Positions 35,025 to 43,191 of a stretch of DNA of 48,426 nucleotides are shown one piece after another. This stretch comes from Clostridia bacterium (GTDB lineage: Bacteria > Bacillota > Clostridia > Oscillospirales > CAG-272), in the NCBI GenBank assembly GCA_017473085.1, contig JAFUNF010000024.1:1-48426 (forward strand). Direction: 5' to 3'. The translations under genes were made by a program, and so were the position numbers. The notes below the pieces were generated by a model. The model saw only the letters and a program-made list of their open reading frames with translations. It did not search any database and was not told the origin of the DNA. Every line of letters starts with the position of its first letter. Positions within the stretch are counted from its first letter, which is position 1.

Positions 35025-36073
35025 AGGAGCTTTTAAACATAAATAAGGACCTTTGCCTTACCTTTGGACCAAGTGGCTACGAGGACTTGGTAAGTGCAAA
35101 AATTAAGGATCTAATAACACCCTATGCTCTTGAGAATTCAGAGCTATACTTTGATAAGGTAGGCAATCTTTACTACCACATACCCAAGGAAAATGCACCT
35201 TCGCTTATGATAAATGCTCACATGGACGAGGTGGGCTTTATGGCTACCTCAATCAATAGTGATGGCTCAATCTCCTTTGGCACAGTAGGTGGCTTTGATA
35301 CAATAATTCTACCATCAAAAAAGGTAATCTGCGAAAACGGACTTAAGGGCGTAATCCTATCTAAGCCTGTTCATCTTTTGTCAAGGTCGCAAAGAAAAAA
35401 GCCAATCGATGTAGATGATTTAGTAATCGACATAGGTGCTGAGAGCAAGGAGGAGGCAGAAAAGCTAATCTCTCTTGGCGACTACTTCGCCTTTGATTTA
35501 CCCTACGTTGAATTTGGCGAGGGACAAATTTGCTCAAAGGCACTTGACGACCGTCTTGGCTGTGCTATTATGGTTAAGCTGATAATGGACATCAAGGAGC
35601 AAAAAATAGACATACCCTATGATTTATATTTTGCCTTTACCTGTCGTGAGGAGGTAGGCTATTCCTCTTGCTTCGGAGCAGCCGAAAGAATAAAGCCAAA
35701 TTACGCAATAGTAATTGAGTCCAAGGCAGTATCCGACCTTTATGGTGTTGAGGAGGAAAAGCACGTTGCCCAGTTAGGAAAGGGTGGAGTTATCTCCTTT
35801 GCCGACTGTGGAGCAATCCTTGACCGTGATTTAGTTAAGCATATAATCAGCCTTTGCGAAAAGGGAAATGTTAAATATCAAATGAATAGGTCAGTATCAG
35901 GTGGAAATGATTCTTCTAATATTCAAAGAAGTGCAGGAGGTGCTAAGGTAGCCCTAATCTCTGCACCCTCCAGATACATTCACTCCTCATCAAACGTAAT
36001 CCACAAAACCGATATGGAAAGCATTTACAAGGCGCTCTATGGGGTGCTAACTGATAAAAACCCGCTTAAATAA
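35021..36073 (+). CDS. M42 family metallo-aminopeptidase, copy 2
   Basis: A 350-residue paralogue. Metal and catalytic positions: NAHMDEVGFM, ALDDRLGC, TCREEVGYSSC, IESKA and RYIHSSSNV. The acidic residue after the catalytic pair is Glu (IESKA) where the neighbours have Asp. Translation is coupled to copy 1 through a four-base ATGA overlap, with an AGGAGG-like stretch in the end of copy 1. The next paralogue starts ten bases after the stop. Peptide degradation for amino acids is the expected role; the position after murD might suggest cell-wall peptide recycling, but this is conjecture. Confidence 0.88.
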   Translation: MKELLNINKDLCLTFGPSGYEDLVSAKIKDLITPYALENSELYFDKVGNLYYHIPKENAPSLMINAHMDEVGFMATSINSDGSISFGTVGGFDTIILPSKKVICENGLKGVILSKPVHLLSRSQRKKPIDVDDLVIDIGAESKEEAEKLISLGDYFAFDLPYVEFGEGQICSKALDDRLGCAIMVKLIMDIKEQKIDIPYDLYFAFTCREEVGYSSCFGAAERIKPNYAIVIESKAVSDLYGVEEEKHVAQLGKGGVISFADCGAILDRDLVKHIISLCEKGNVKYQMNRSVSGGNDSSNIQRSAGGAKVALISAPSRYIHSSSNVIHKTDMESIYKALYGVLTDKNPLK

Positions 36074-36083
36074 GGAGAGCAAA

Positions 36084-37058
36084 ATGATAGATTTGTTGAA
36101 AAAATTAATGCTTACCCCATCTGTTTCAGGCAGAGAGGATAAGATAAGAGAGATTATCAAAAAAGAGGTTGAGCCCTATGTTGATGAGGTAATAACCGAC
36201 CCACTTGGCAACCTAATCGCTCACAAAAAAGGCAATGGCAAAAAAATTATGTTTTGCGCCCATATGGACGAAATCGGCTTTTTTGCAACCTATATTACAG
36301 ATAAGGGCTTTATCAAAATAAGCCCAATCGGTGGCATAAACTTTTTAGCATCAGCCTTTTGCGAGGTAGTGAGCGAAAATGGTGTACCTGGCGTGCTTGT
36401 GCCTGAAAAGTCAGGCGAAATGCCAACTGCCGAAACAGTATATATTGATATTGGTGCTAAGACCAAAAAGCAAGCAGAAGCAAAGGTAAGCTTAGGCGAC
36501 TTCTTTGTAGTTAAGCCAAGCATTAAAAGGCTAATGAATCAAAGATATGTAGGCAGACCCTTTGATGACAGAGTAGGCTGTGCAATTTTAATCGAGGCAC
36601 TAAAACAGACCGAGAGCCAAAACGACCTGTACTTTGTATTCTCCACACAGGAGGAGGTTGGCTCAAGAGGTGCTAAGCCTGCCACCTACACACTAAAGCC
36701 TGACATCGGCATAGCAATTGATGTAACAGGCACAGGAGACAAGCCTGGCTCTAAGCCTCTTGCAATAGAATTAGGCAAGGGCTGTACAATAAAGCTAAAG
36801 GATTCAAGCGTAATCTGTGCACCCTCACTTATAAAATCAATGCGTAAAATCGCCAATGAAAACAAGGTAAAATATCAAGACGAGGTCCTGCCCTATGGTG
36901 GCACAGATACCTCCGTTATGCAAACCACAGCAGGTGGCGCCTTGGCAGGAGCAATCTCCATTCCAAGTGCAAATATACACTCATCTGTTGAAATGATTGA
37001 TATGCTTGATGTTAAAGAGGCAGTTAAGCTAACAGCCCTACTTGCAAAGGAGCTATAA
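36084..37058 (+). CDS. M42 family metallo-aminopeptidase, copy 3
   Basis: A 324-residue paralogue and the most canonical of the three: CAHMDEIGFF, PFDDRVGC, STQEEVGSRGA, IAIDVTGTGD and NIHSSVEM correspond to the two-metal site and catalytic Glu. AAGGAGAG precedes the ATG. Its stop codon abuts the start of the following lipoprotein gene without a gap. Tandem triplication with divergence suggests three different substrate ranges, possibly as hetero-oligomers of the tetrahedral M42 assemblies; this is inference. Confidence 0.9.
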   Translation: MIDLLKKLMLTPSVSGREDKIREIIKKEVEPYVDEVITDPLGNLIAHKKGNGKKIMFCAHMDEIGFFATYITDKGFIKISPIGGINFLASAFCEVVSENGVPGVLVPEKSGEMPTAETVYIDIGAKTKKQAEAKVSLGDFFVVKPSIKRLMNQRYVGRPFDDRVGCAILIEALKQTESQNDLYFVFSTQEEVGSRGAKPATYTLKPDIGIAIDVTGTGDKPGSKPLAIELGKGCTIKLKDSSVICAPSLIKSMRKIANENKVKYQDEVLPYGGTDTSVMQTTAGGALAGAISIPSANIHSSVEMIDMLDVKEAVKLTALLAKEL

Positions 37059-37688
37059 ATGAACAGAATTTTAAAAAGAGTATTACCCATAGCCCTAATT
37101 CTTGTAATTTGTACTTGCTGTCTTTTCGGCTGTGGCTGTAATAATGAAACTGAAATACCCGAGGGCATGAAGCTTGCCTCAAGCTCAACCCTTTATAAGC
37201 TTTTTGTTCCTGAGGAATGGCAAATAAACCAATCCACTCCCTCAATGGTAAGTGCGCAAGCCAGCGATACAGATATTGCAAACGTATCTGTTATGTATTG
37301 GCAGGTAAGCGAGGAATGTAAGGACCACGACTCCTTTTTAGTTGAGTATAAATTACAGATAGAGGGCGTGTTTACCGACGTACAATTTAAGGAAAGTGGT
37401 ACGTCAAGCGTAGTCGGAGAGTCCTATGCCGTAACAGATGAAAACGGCAATAAGACAAGCCCATACAATGCAAGGGACTACGTTTATACTGCCAAAATAG
37501 CAGGTAATTACTATAAATACCACGTAACCGTTGTATTACATGGTGGAGTTTTCTATGTAATCACCTTTACCTTCCCACAGGACAACTACGGCACAAATTA
37601 CGATAAAATTGAGGACGTAGGCTTTAAATCCTACACAAATCACGAGTCCAATATTGAGCAAATTTTAAAGGTGTTTAAGATAGGATGA
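37059..37688 (+). CDS. Small lipoprotein, PsbP/DUF1795-like by pattern
   Basis: A 209-residue predicted lipoprotein (hydrophobic start, LFGC lipobox, Cys25, then CGCNN). The mature part begins with KLFVPEEWQIN and has alternating strands with VSVMYWQVSEE and VVLHGGVFYVITFTFPQDNY, which recalls the Mog1/PsbP-like (DcrB) fold; I infer this from pattern only. The ATG follows the preceding stop directly, and its own end overlaps the desulfurase start by four bases, so it is an integral operon member. Function unknown. Confidence 0.75.
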   Translation: MNRILKRVLPIALILVICTCCLFGCGCNNETEIPEGMKLASSSTLYKLFVPEEWQINQSTPSMVSAQASDTDIANVSVMYWQVSEECKDHDSFLVEYKLQIEGVFTDVQFKESGTSSVVGESYAVTDENGNKTSPYNARDYVYTAKIAGNYYKYHVTVVLHGGVFYVITFTFPQDNYGTNYDKIEDVGFKSYTNHESNIEQILKVFKIG

Positions 37689-38848
37689 GTGAGATATATT
37701 TCGACAATAGCGCCACTACCAAAATGTCAAAGGGAGCAAGGGACAAAATGCTTTCAGTCATAAACGAAAGCTATGGCAACCCCTCATCTCTTCACAAAAA
37801 GGGACTTGATAGTGAGCACGTAATAAAGGAAGCAAGAGATATTATTCTTAATTCCATAGGTGTTATGCGAGGTAACAAAAACGAGTTAATCTTTACCTCA
37901 AGTGGCACCGAGGCAAATAACCTTGCTATATTTGGCACAGTATTTGCTAAAAAAAGACAGGGTGGCGAAAAAATCCTTACCACAAGAGGGGAGCACGCCT
38001 CAGTAGAGGAGCCACTTACCTATCTTGAAGGGCTTGGCTATCGCATACTCCGTGTGCCAACCGAGGGTGGTAAGCTTGATTTAGACTTCATTCGCCAAAA
38101 CGCAAGGGACGTTATTTTATGCACATTTATGCACGTAAATAACGAAACAGGTGCAACCTACGACCTGAAAACTGCCTTTGATATAGTAAGGGAGCAATCC
38201 CCAAACGCCGTCTTTCACGCAGATTGTGTTCAATCCTATCTCAAAACCAACCTGACTGTAAAAGGCATAGGCGCAGACCTACTAACCATAAGCGCCCACA
38301 AGGTAAATGGTGCAAAGGGAGTCGGTGCTCTTTACGTAAGACCTGAAATTATCAAGGCAAAAAAGCTTGTAGCCGTCACTCTTGGTGGTGGGCAGGAAAG
38401 CAATTTCCGTTCAGGCACAGAAAACGTATATGGCATTTCTGCCTTTGGCGAGGCAGTTAAGGAGCATACCCAGTGCCTAAAACACGAGCTTGAAAAAATG
38501 AGCACAGTCCGTGCTTATCTGGTTGACAAGCTTTCACAAATGAATGGTGTTTCCTTAAATCTACCAGAAGCACCTGCCCCCCACATTTTAAATATAGAGG
38601 TTAAGGGGATAAGAAGCGAAACAACGCTACATTACCTTTCCTCAAAGGGCATTTTTGTATCAAGTGGAAGTGCCTGCTCATCAAACGCAAATAAGGGACA
38701 CAGCAGGGCACTGGTCTCCTTTGGATTAAAGCCCTATCAAATTGATAGTGCAATAAGAATTTCCCTAAGCCCACAAAACACGATACAGGAGGCAGATATG
38801 TTTCTTGACGTATTAGCCGAGGCTATCAAAAGACTTGCAAGACGTTAA
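37685..38848 (+). CDS. Cysteine desulfurase, NifS/IscS family
   Basis: A PLP enzyme that takes sulfur from cysteine as a persulfide for Fe-S clusters or thio-modified tRNA. The 387-residue protein has YFDNSATT at the N-terminus, SSGTEANNLAI, GEHASVEEP with the PLP-stacking His, HADCVQ, SAHKVNGAKGVG with the Schiff-base Lys near residue 206, GGGQESNFRSGTENV, and the catalytic loop SSGSACSSN with the persulfide Cys near residue 328. No IscU/NifU scaffold or thiI lies beside it, so the recipient is unclear. It starts inside the preceding gene's stop (ATGA). Confidence 0.92.
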   Translation: MSEIYFDNSATTKMSKGARDKMLSVINESYGNPSSLHKKGLDSEHVIKEARDIILNSIGVMRGNKNELIFTSSGTEANNLAIFGTVFAKKRQGGEKILTTRGEHASVEEPLTYLEGLGYRILRVPTEGGKLDLDFIRQNARDVILCTFMHVNNETGATYDLKTAFDIVREQSPNAVFHADCVQSYLKTNLTVKGIGADLLTISAHKVNGAKGVGALYVRPEIIKAKKLVAVTLGGGQESNFRSGTENVYGISAFGEAVKEHTQCLKHELEKMSTVRAYLVDKLSQMNGVSLNLPEAPAPHILNIEVKGIRSETTLHYLSSKGIFVSSGSACSSNANKGHSRALVSFGLKPYQIDSAIRISLSPQNTIQEADMFLDVLAEAIKRLARR

Positions 38849-38870
38849 TAATTAAAAAGAGGTACATAAA

Positions 38871-39992
38871 ATGAATTTCGCAATCTTACTTGATGGAATA
38901 AAGCAATTATTCCAAGGCGACGGGTGGAAAATGCCTGTCATGTGGATTATAGGCGGTGTGCTTATTTTCCTCGCAATCAAAAAGGAAATGGAGCCAACAC
39001 TCCTTCTACCAATGGGCTTCGGTGCTATCCTTGTCAACCTACCTGACTCAGGTGCTGCTGCAGTTATCGACCACCTATTCGATATTGGTATTAACTCTCA
39101 CGAGCTATTCCCACTAATACTCTTTATCGGTATCGGTGCTATGATTGACTTTGAGCCACTTCTCACAAACCCAAAGCTTATGCTATTTGGTGCAGCTGCC
39201 CAATTCGGCATATTCTTTACCCTTTGCGTTGCAAGTCTATTCGGCTTTGAGCTTAAGGACGCAGCCTCAATCGCAATTATCGGTGCAGCAGACGGACCAA
39301 CTGCAATCTTCGTTGCACAAACTCTAAAGTCCAACTATATGGCAGCAATAATGGTAGCCGCCTACTCCTATATGGCGCTTGTGCCTGTTGTTCAGCCACC
39401 AATTATTAAGCTCTGCACAACCAAAAAGGAAAGACTCATTAAGATGAACTACAAGGGCAAAAAGGTATCTAAGCTTACAAAGATTCTTTTCCCAATTATC
39501 GTAACAGTAATTGTAGGACTTGTAGCACCAGATGCAGTTGCACTAATCGGCTTCTTAATGTTTGGTAACTTGATTCGTGAATGTGGAGTTCTTAACTCAC
39601 TTTCCGAAACAGCACAAAAGGTGCTTGCAAACCTAATCACAATCTTCTTAGGTATTACAATTGCATCTCAAATGACAGCAAACGAATTCTTGAGATTAGA
39701 AACAATAATAATCATCGCATTAGGACTTGTAGCATTCGTATTTGATACCTTCGCAGGCGTAATGCTCGCTAAGTTTATGAACCTATTCTCAAAGGAAAAG
39801 ATAAACCCAATGATAGGTGCTGCAGGAATTTCTGCCTTCCCAATGTCTGCTCGTGTTGTACATAAGCTTGGACTTGAGGAGGACAACTCTAACTTCCTAC
39901 TAATGCACTCAATCGGCGTAAACGTATCAGGACAAATCGCATCTGTTATTGCAGGTGGCTTGCTCTTGTCCGTAGTACAATCATTAATCTAA
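38871..39992 (+). CDS. Sodium ion-translocating decarboxylase subunit beta
   Basis: A 373-residue multi-pass membrane protein of the OadB/GcdB/MmdB family, which decarboxylates carboxybiotin and exports Na+. Repeated hydrophobic helices cover nearly its whole length; the conserved GAADGPTAIF near residue 137 holds the Asp of the Na+ site, and the C-terminal SAFPMSARVVHKLG and the NVSGQIASVIAGG re-entrant segment are also family features. AAAGAGG precedes the ATG. The gene for a gamma-like subunit follows after 15 bases. No alpha (carboxyltransferase) or biotin carrier subunit is in the window, so the substrate (oxaloacetate, methylmalonyl-CoA or glutaconyl-CoA) is undetermined. Confidence 0.93.
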   Translation: MNFAILLDGIKQLFQGDGWKMPVMWIIGGVLIFLAIKKEMEPTLLLPMGFGAILVNLPDSGAAAVIDHLFDIGINSHELFPLILFIGIGAMIDFEPLLTNPKLMLFGAAAQFGIFFTLCVASLFGFELKDAASIAIIGAADGPTAIFVAQTLKSNYMAAIMVAAYSYMALVPVVQPPIIKLCTTKKERLIKMNYKGKKVSKLTKILFPIIVTVIVGLVAPDAVALIGFLMFGNLIRECGVLNSLSETAQKVLANLITIFLGITIASQMTANEFLRLETIIIIALGLVAFVFDTFAGVMLAKFMNLFSKEKINPMIGAAGISAFPMSARVVHKLGLEEDNSNFLLMHSIGVNVSGQIASVIAGGLLLSVVQSLI

Positions 39993-40007
39993 GGAGGACG
40001 AGGAAAA

Positions 40008-40298
40008 ATGAAAAGAAAGATATTTTCAATACTTGCACTAATATTAGTTTTTGCCTCCTTGCTTTCAATAGGAGTGCTTGCACAGGCAGAGGGGGATGTT
40101 ACCCCACCACCAGCACAGGAGCAGGGTATGGTATTAAAATTCGTGCCTGAATCCTTAGGTCAGACAGTACAAATTTTAGCAACAGGAATGATAGGAATAT
40201 TTATAGTAACAGGCATAATTATAATGGTTGTTCTACTACTTAATACAATCCTTGAAATCGTAGCAAATAAGCAAGCAAATAAAAACAACAAGAAATAA
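40008..40298 (+). CDS. OadG-like small membrane subunit of the decarboxylase
   Basis: A 96-residue protein with a probable signal peptide (residues 1-27, ending VLAQA), a Pro-rich spacer, and one membrane helix (about 56-82) preceded by GQTVQILATGM, which resembles the TGM entry of OadG-type gamma subunits, then a basic Asn/Lys-rich tail. In characterised pumps the gamma subunit holds the complex together and binds zinc through its C-terminus; the His/Asp-rich end is not visible here. The assignment rests on topology, length and position 15 bases behind the beta subunit. AAGGAGG precedes the ATG. Confidence 0.65.
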   Translation: MKRKIFSILALILVFASLLSIGVLAQAEGDVTPPPAQEQGMVLKFVPESLGQTVQILATGMIGIFIVTGIIIMVVLLLNTILEIVANKQANKNNKK

Positions 40299-40305
40299 AA
40301 AGGAA

Positions 40306-40329
40306 TGCCCGTGTGAATTTTCACACGGG
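40306..40329 (+). terminator. Hairpin in front of the phosphatase gene (no T run)
   Basis: GCCCGTGTG-AATTTT-CACACGGGC is followed by AACTTAATAAA and then the ATG at 40342. Without a T run it is a poor terminator. AAGGA lies just before the stem rather than between stem and ATG. Confidence 0.55.
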
Positions 40330-40341
40330 CAACTTAATAAA

Positions 40342-41655
40342 ATGAAAAGAAAAATATATTTAGCATTATTTGTGCTAATTTTAACCACCCTGTGTCTGTT
40401 TTCCTGTAATGAAGCAAGACTAAACGAGGAAATAGACCTCAGTGGCTACAAGGTAATAATTTCGGAAAACGCAGATACGTTGACTGAATATTGTGCAGAT
40501 AATTTTGTTTTAACAATGTATGAAAAATTCCAAATCAAGCTACCAATAGCATACGATACGGAAACGGAGCAGGACAAGGAAATTCTGATAGGAAAAACAA
40601 ACAGAGAGGAGTCCCAAACAAAAAGGACACCTAAGAATATGCAGTATCAGCTATTCAAGGTCGGGGACAAAATAGTTATTCAAGGAAATAGCATTTACGT
40701 AGGTAGTGGCTGTGGCGCGTTTTTAAACGACCACCTTGAATTTAAGGACGGAAAAATGCACCTTAAAAATATGCCAACCACCGACACTCCTCGCACCATT
40801 TATTTCGAAAACGACTATAAAAGCGTCATTTTTATGATAGGCGACGGTATGGGACAAAACCACATAGAAATGGCAGAATGGGACGGACTTGACCACTTTG
40901 TAGCAAGAGATTTTTATAGCATAGGCACAGTAATTACCCAGTCACAATCCGTAATTGAGGGATATGAGGAATTTACCGACAGCACTGCCTCTGCAACTGC
41001 TATGGCAACAGGCACAAAGACCTATAACTCCTACGTAGGTGTGGATAAGGATAAGAAGCTACTTTTGAACATAAGAGAAATTGCTTACCTGAGTGGAGCA
41101 AGAACAGGCGTGCTTACAACCGATGTAATAACGGGTGGCACTCCCTCGTCCTATCTTTGTCACCTTGATTCAAGAAATGAAACCGAGCTTTTGCAATTGC
41201 AAATAGATGAGCTGGTGGCAAATCGGCAGGTTGACTACCTTGGTAGCGAGGTAGGAGACGACTTGACTAAATCAACAAGAGAGGCACTTTATAGGCTAAA
41301 CGGAGAAAACGGCTTCTTCCTAATGATAGAGGAGGCACACATAGACAAGGCATCAGCTGAGAGAAATATGCGAAGGACAATCAACTGTGTCATTCGCTAT
41401 AATGATGCAGTTACCTACGCCTCACAATTTGCGCTAATGCACCCAGACGTAGCCCTTATTGTAACAGCCGACCACGAAACAGGTGGAGTTACATCAAACG
41501 AAGAAAAAACCTACTACACCTTTACAACAAAGGAGCATACAAACGTTGACGTGCCCTTTTTTGCCATAGGTGCAGGCGTAAATAAGCTAAAGGAAAGAAT
41601 AGACAATACGCAGTTCTTTGAATTTTGTAAGAAAGCTTACGAAAAAAATCAATAA
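40342..41655 (+). CDS. Alkaline phosphatase family lipoprotein
   Basis: A 437-residue exported protein: signal peptide with CLFSC lipobox (Cys22), an N-terminal domain (about 30-150, with ILIGKTNREES) and a PhoA-superfamily catalytic domain. Active-site elements are FMIGDGMGQNH (metal Asp168), TDSTASATAMATG with nucleophile Ser214, a later EEAHIDKAS, TADHETGG, and EHTNVDVPFF with the final metal His. It hydrolyses phosphomonoesters outside the membrane to supply phosphate. Between a strong hairpin and the ATG there is no clear ribosome binding site, which is unusual in this window. It lies 43 bases after the decarboxylase genes; no Pho box was recognised. Confidence 0.9.
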   Translation: MKRKIYLALFVLILTTLCLFSCNEARLNEEIDLSGYKVIISENADTLTEYCADNFVLTMYEKFQIKLPIAYDTETEQDKEILIGKTNREESQTKRTPKNMQYQLFKVGDKIVIQGNSIYVGSGCGAFLNDHLEFKDGKMHLKNMPTTDTPRTIYFENDYKSVIFMIGDGMGQNHIEMAEWDGLDHFVARDFYSIGTVITQSQSVIEGYEEFTDSTASATAMATGTKTYNSYVGVDKDKKLLLNIREIAYLSGARTGVLTTDVITGGTPSSYLCHLDSRNETELLQLQIDELVANRQVDYLGSEVGDDLTKSTREALYRLNGENGFFLMIEEAHIDKASAERNMRRTINCVIRYNDAVTYASQFALMHPDVALIVTADHETGGVTSNEEKTYYTFTTKEHTNVDVPFFAIGAGVNKLKERIDNTQFFEFCKKAYEKNQ

Positions 41656-41660
41656 CATAC

Positions 41661-41689
41661 TTGAAAAAGCGACTAATATAGATTAAAAT
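41661..41689 (+). promoter_or_regulatory. Promoter for icd
   Basis: TTGAAA (41661-41666), a 17-base spacer and TAAAAT (41684-41689), 33 bases before the start codon. Confidence 0.65.
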
Positions 41690-41722
41690 AGTTGTATAAA
41701 TTTATGCACAGGAGCAGACAAA

Positions 41723-42940
41723 ATGGAAAAAATTAAAATGACAACCCCCCTTGTTGAGATGGACGGGGACGAAATGACAAGAATAATCTGGAAAATGATT
41801 AAGGACGAATTGCTTTGTCCATTCATTGACCTTAAAACAGAATATTACGACTTAGGCTTGCCTGAAAGAGAAAGAACAAAGGACAAGGTTACCTTTGATT
41901 CTGCTTATGCAAATAAGAAGTATGGTGTTAGTGTAAAGTGTGCAACCATCACTCCAAATAAGCAAAGAGTTGAGGAATATAACCTTAGCGAAATGTGGAA
42001 AAGCCCAAATGGTACAATTCGTGCAATTCTTGACGGCACAGTATTCAGAGCACCAATTTTGATTGACTCAATCAAGCCAGCAGTTCGCAATTGGAAAAAG
42101 CCAATCACAATTGCTCGTCACGCCTATGGTGACGTTTATAAATCAACGGAATATCGCCCAGAGGAAGAGGGCAAGGCAGAGCTTGTGTTTACCGATAAAA
42201 ACGGCAACGAAAGGTTCCGTCAAACAATTTACGACTTTGAGTGCCCAGGCGTTTTACAGGGTCAATATAATAAGGACTCATCAATTCGCTCCTTTGCTCA
42301 CTCCTGCTTTAACTACGCAATTTCAACAAAGCAGGACCTTTGGTTCTCAACCAAGGACACAATCTCAAAGCAATACGACCAAACCTTTAAGCTAATCTTC
42401 CAAGAGATTTACGAAAAGGACTATAAGCAAAAATTTGAGGAATTAGGCATAACCTACTTCTATACCCTAATTGACGATGCAGTAGCAAGAGTAATTCGCT
42501 CCGAGGGTGGCTATATCTGGGCTTGTAAAAACTACGATGGCGACGTTATGTCCGATATGGTTTCCACAGCCTTCGGCTCCCTTGCTATGATGACCTCCGT
42601 TTTAGTTTCCCCAGACGGCAACTTCGAATACGAGGCAGCTCACGGCACAGTAACAAGACACTACTATCGCTACCTGAAGGGCGAGGAAACCTCAACCAAC
42701 CCAATGGCAACAATCTACGCTTGGAGTGGCGCCCTTCGTAAAAGAGGCGAGCTTGACAACCTACCAAGCCTCGTTGACTTTGCCAACAAGCTTGAGGAAG
42801 CCTGCATCGACACCCTAAACGATGGCATAATGACTAAGGATTTAGTAGGCCTCGTTTCCGAGGGCGTAAACGCCACAGCCGTAAACACCCTAACCTTCAT
42901 CAAGGAAATCCGCTCTCGCCTTGAGAAAAAATTAGCCTAA
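41723..42940 (+). CDS. icd: NADP-dependent isocitrate dehydrogenase
   Basis: Oxidatively decarboxylates isocitrate to 2-oxoglutarate. The 405-residue protein belongs to the homodimeric type II branch shared with eukaryotes rather than the E. coli Icd branch: [13 protein letters not shown] opening, [19 protein letters not shown] (substrate phosphate-loop region), [43 protein letters not shown] (metal-binding Asp residues), and [13 protein letters not shown] for NADP. AGGAG lies eight bases before the ATG. It has its own promoter and a strong terminator, so it is a single-gene unit. In an anaerobe it most likely supplies 2-oxoglutarate and NADPH for glutamate synthesis. Confidence 0.95.
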   Translation: MEKIKMTTPLVEMDGDEMTRIIWKMIKDELLCPFIDLKTEYYDLGLPERERTKDKVTFDSAYANKKYGVSVKCATITPNKQRVEEYNLSEMWKSPNGTIRAILDGTVFRAPILIDSIKPAVRNWKKPITIARHAYGDVYKSTEYRPEEEGKAELVFTDKNGNERFRQTIYDFECPGVLQGQYNKDSSIRSFAHSCFNYAISTKQDLWFSTKDTISKQYDQTFKLIFQEIYEKDYKQKFEELGITYFYTLIDDAVARVIRSEGGYIWACKNYDGDVMSDMVSTAFGSLAMMTSVLVSPDGNFEYEAAHGTVTRHYYRYLKGEETSTNPMATIYAWSGALRKRGELDNLPSLVDFANKLEEACIDTLNDGIMTKDLVGLVSEGVNATAVNTLTFIKEIRSRLEKKLA

Positions 42941-42953
42941 GCTATAACCAAAA

Positions 42954-43001
42954 TACAACAACAAAGCCCTTGCTTTCAAAAGCAAGGGCTTTGTTGTTGT
43001 A
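42954..43001 (+). terminator. 48-base palindromic terminator after icd
   Basis: Twenty-three-base perfect arms around a CA centre. The core AAAGCCCTTGCTTT-CA-AAAGCAAGGGCTTT is the same as in the terminator at 45656-45690. Confidence 0.85.
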
Positions 43002-43089
43002 AAATTTTACAAAATTATTCAGCCTGAAATGGAATAATTGTGCACATACACAAAATTGTTTGTTGAGCAAAAAAAATGATAGTTTAAAA

Positions 43090-43118
43090 TTGATTTTTTT
43101 TGCTGAATGTGTTATATT
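43090..43118 (+). promoter_or_regulatory. Promoter for the beta-helix protein gene
   Basis: TTGATT (43090-43095), a 17-base spacer and TATATT (43113-43118). TTGTGCA and TTGCACA motifs lie on either side of it. Confidence 0.6.
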
Positions 43119-43191
43119 CGATTACAGTATTTTTGCACAGTTGTGTTCGTGATCTGTGCTGATACGAAAAAATTGTTAAAGAGGTATGAAA

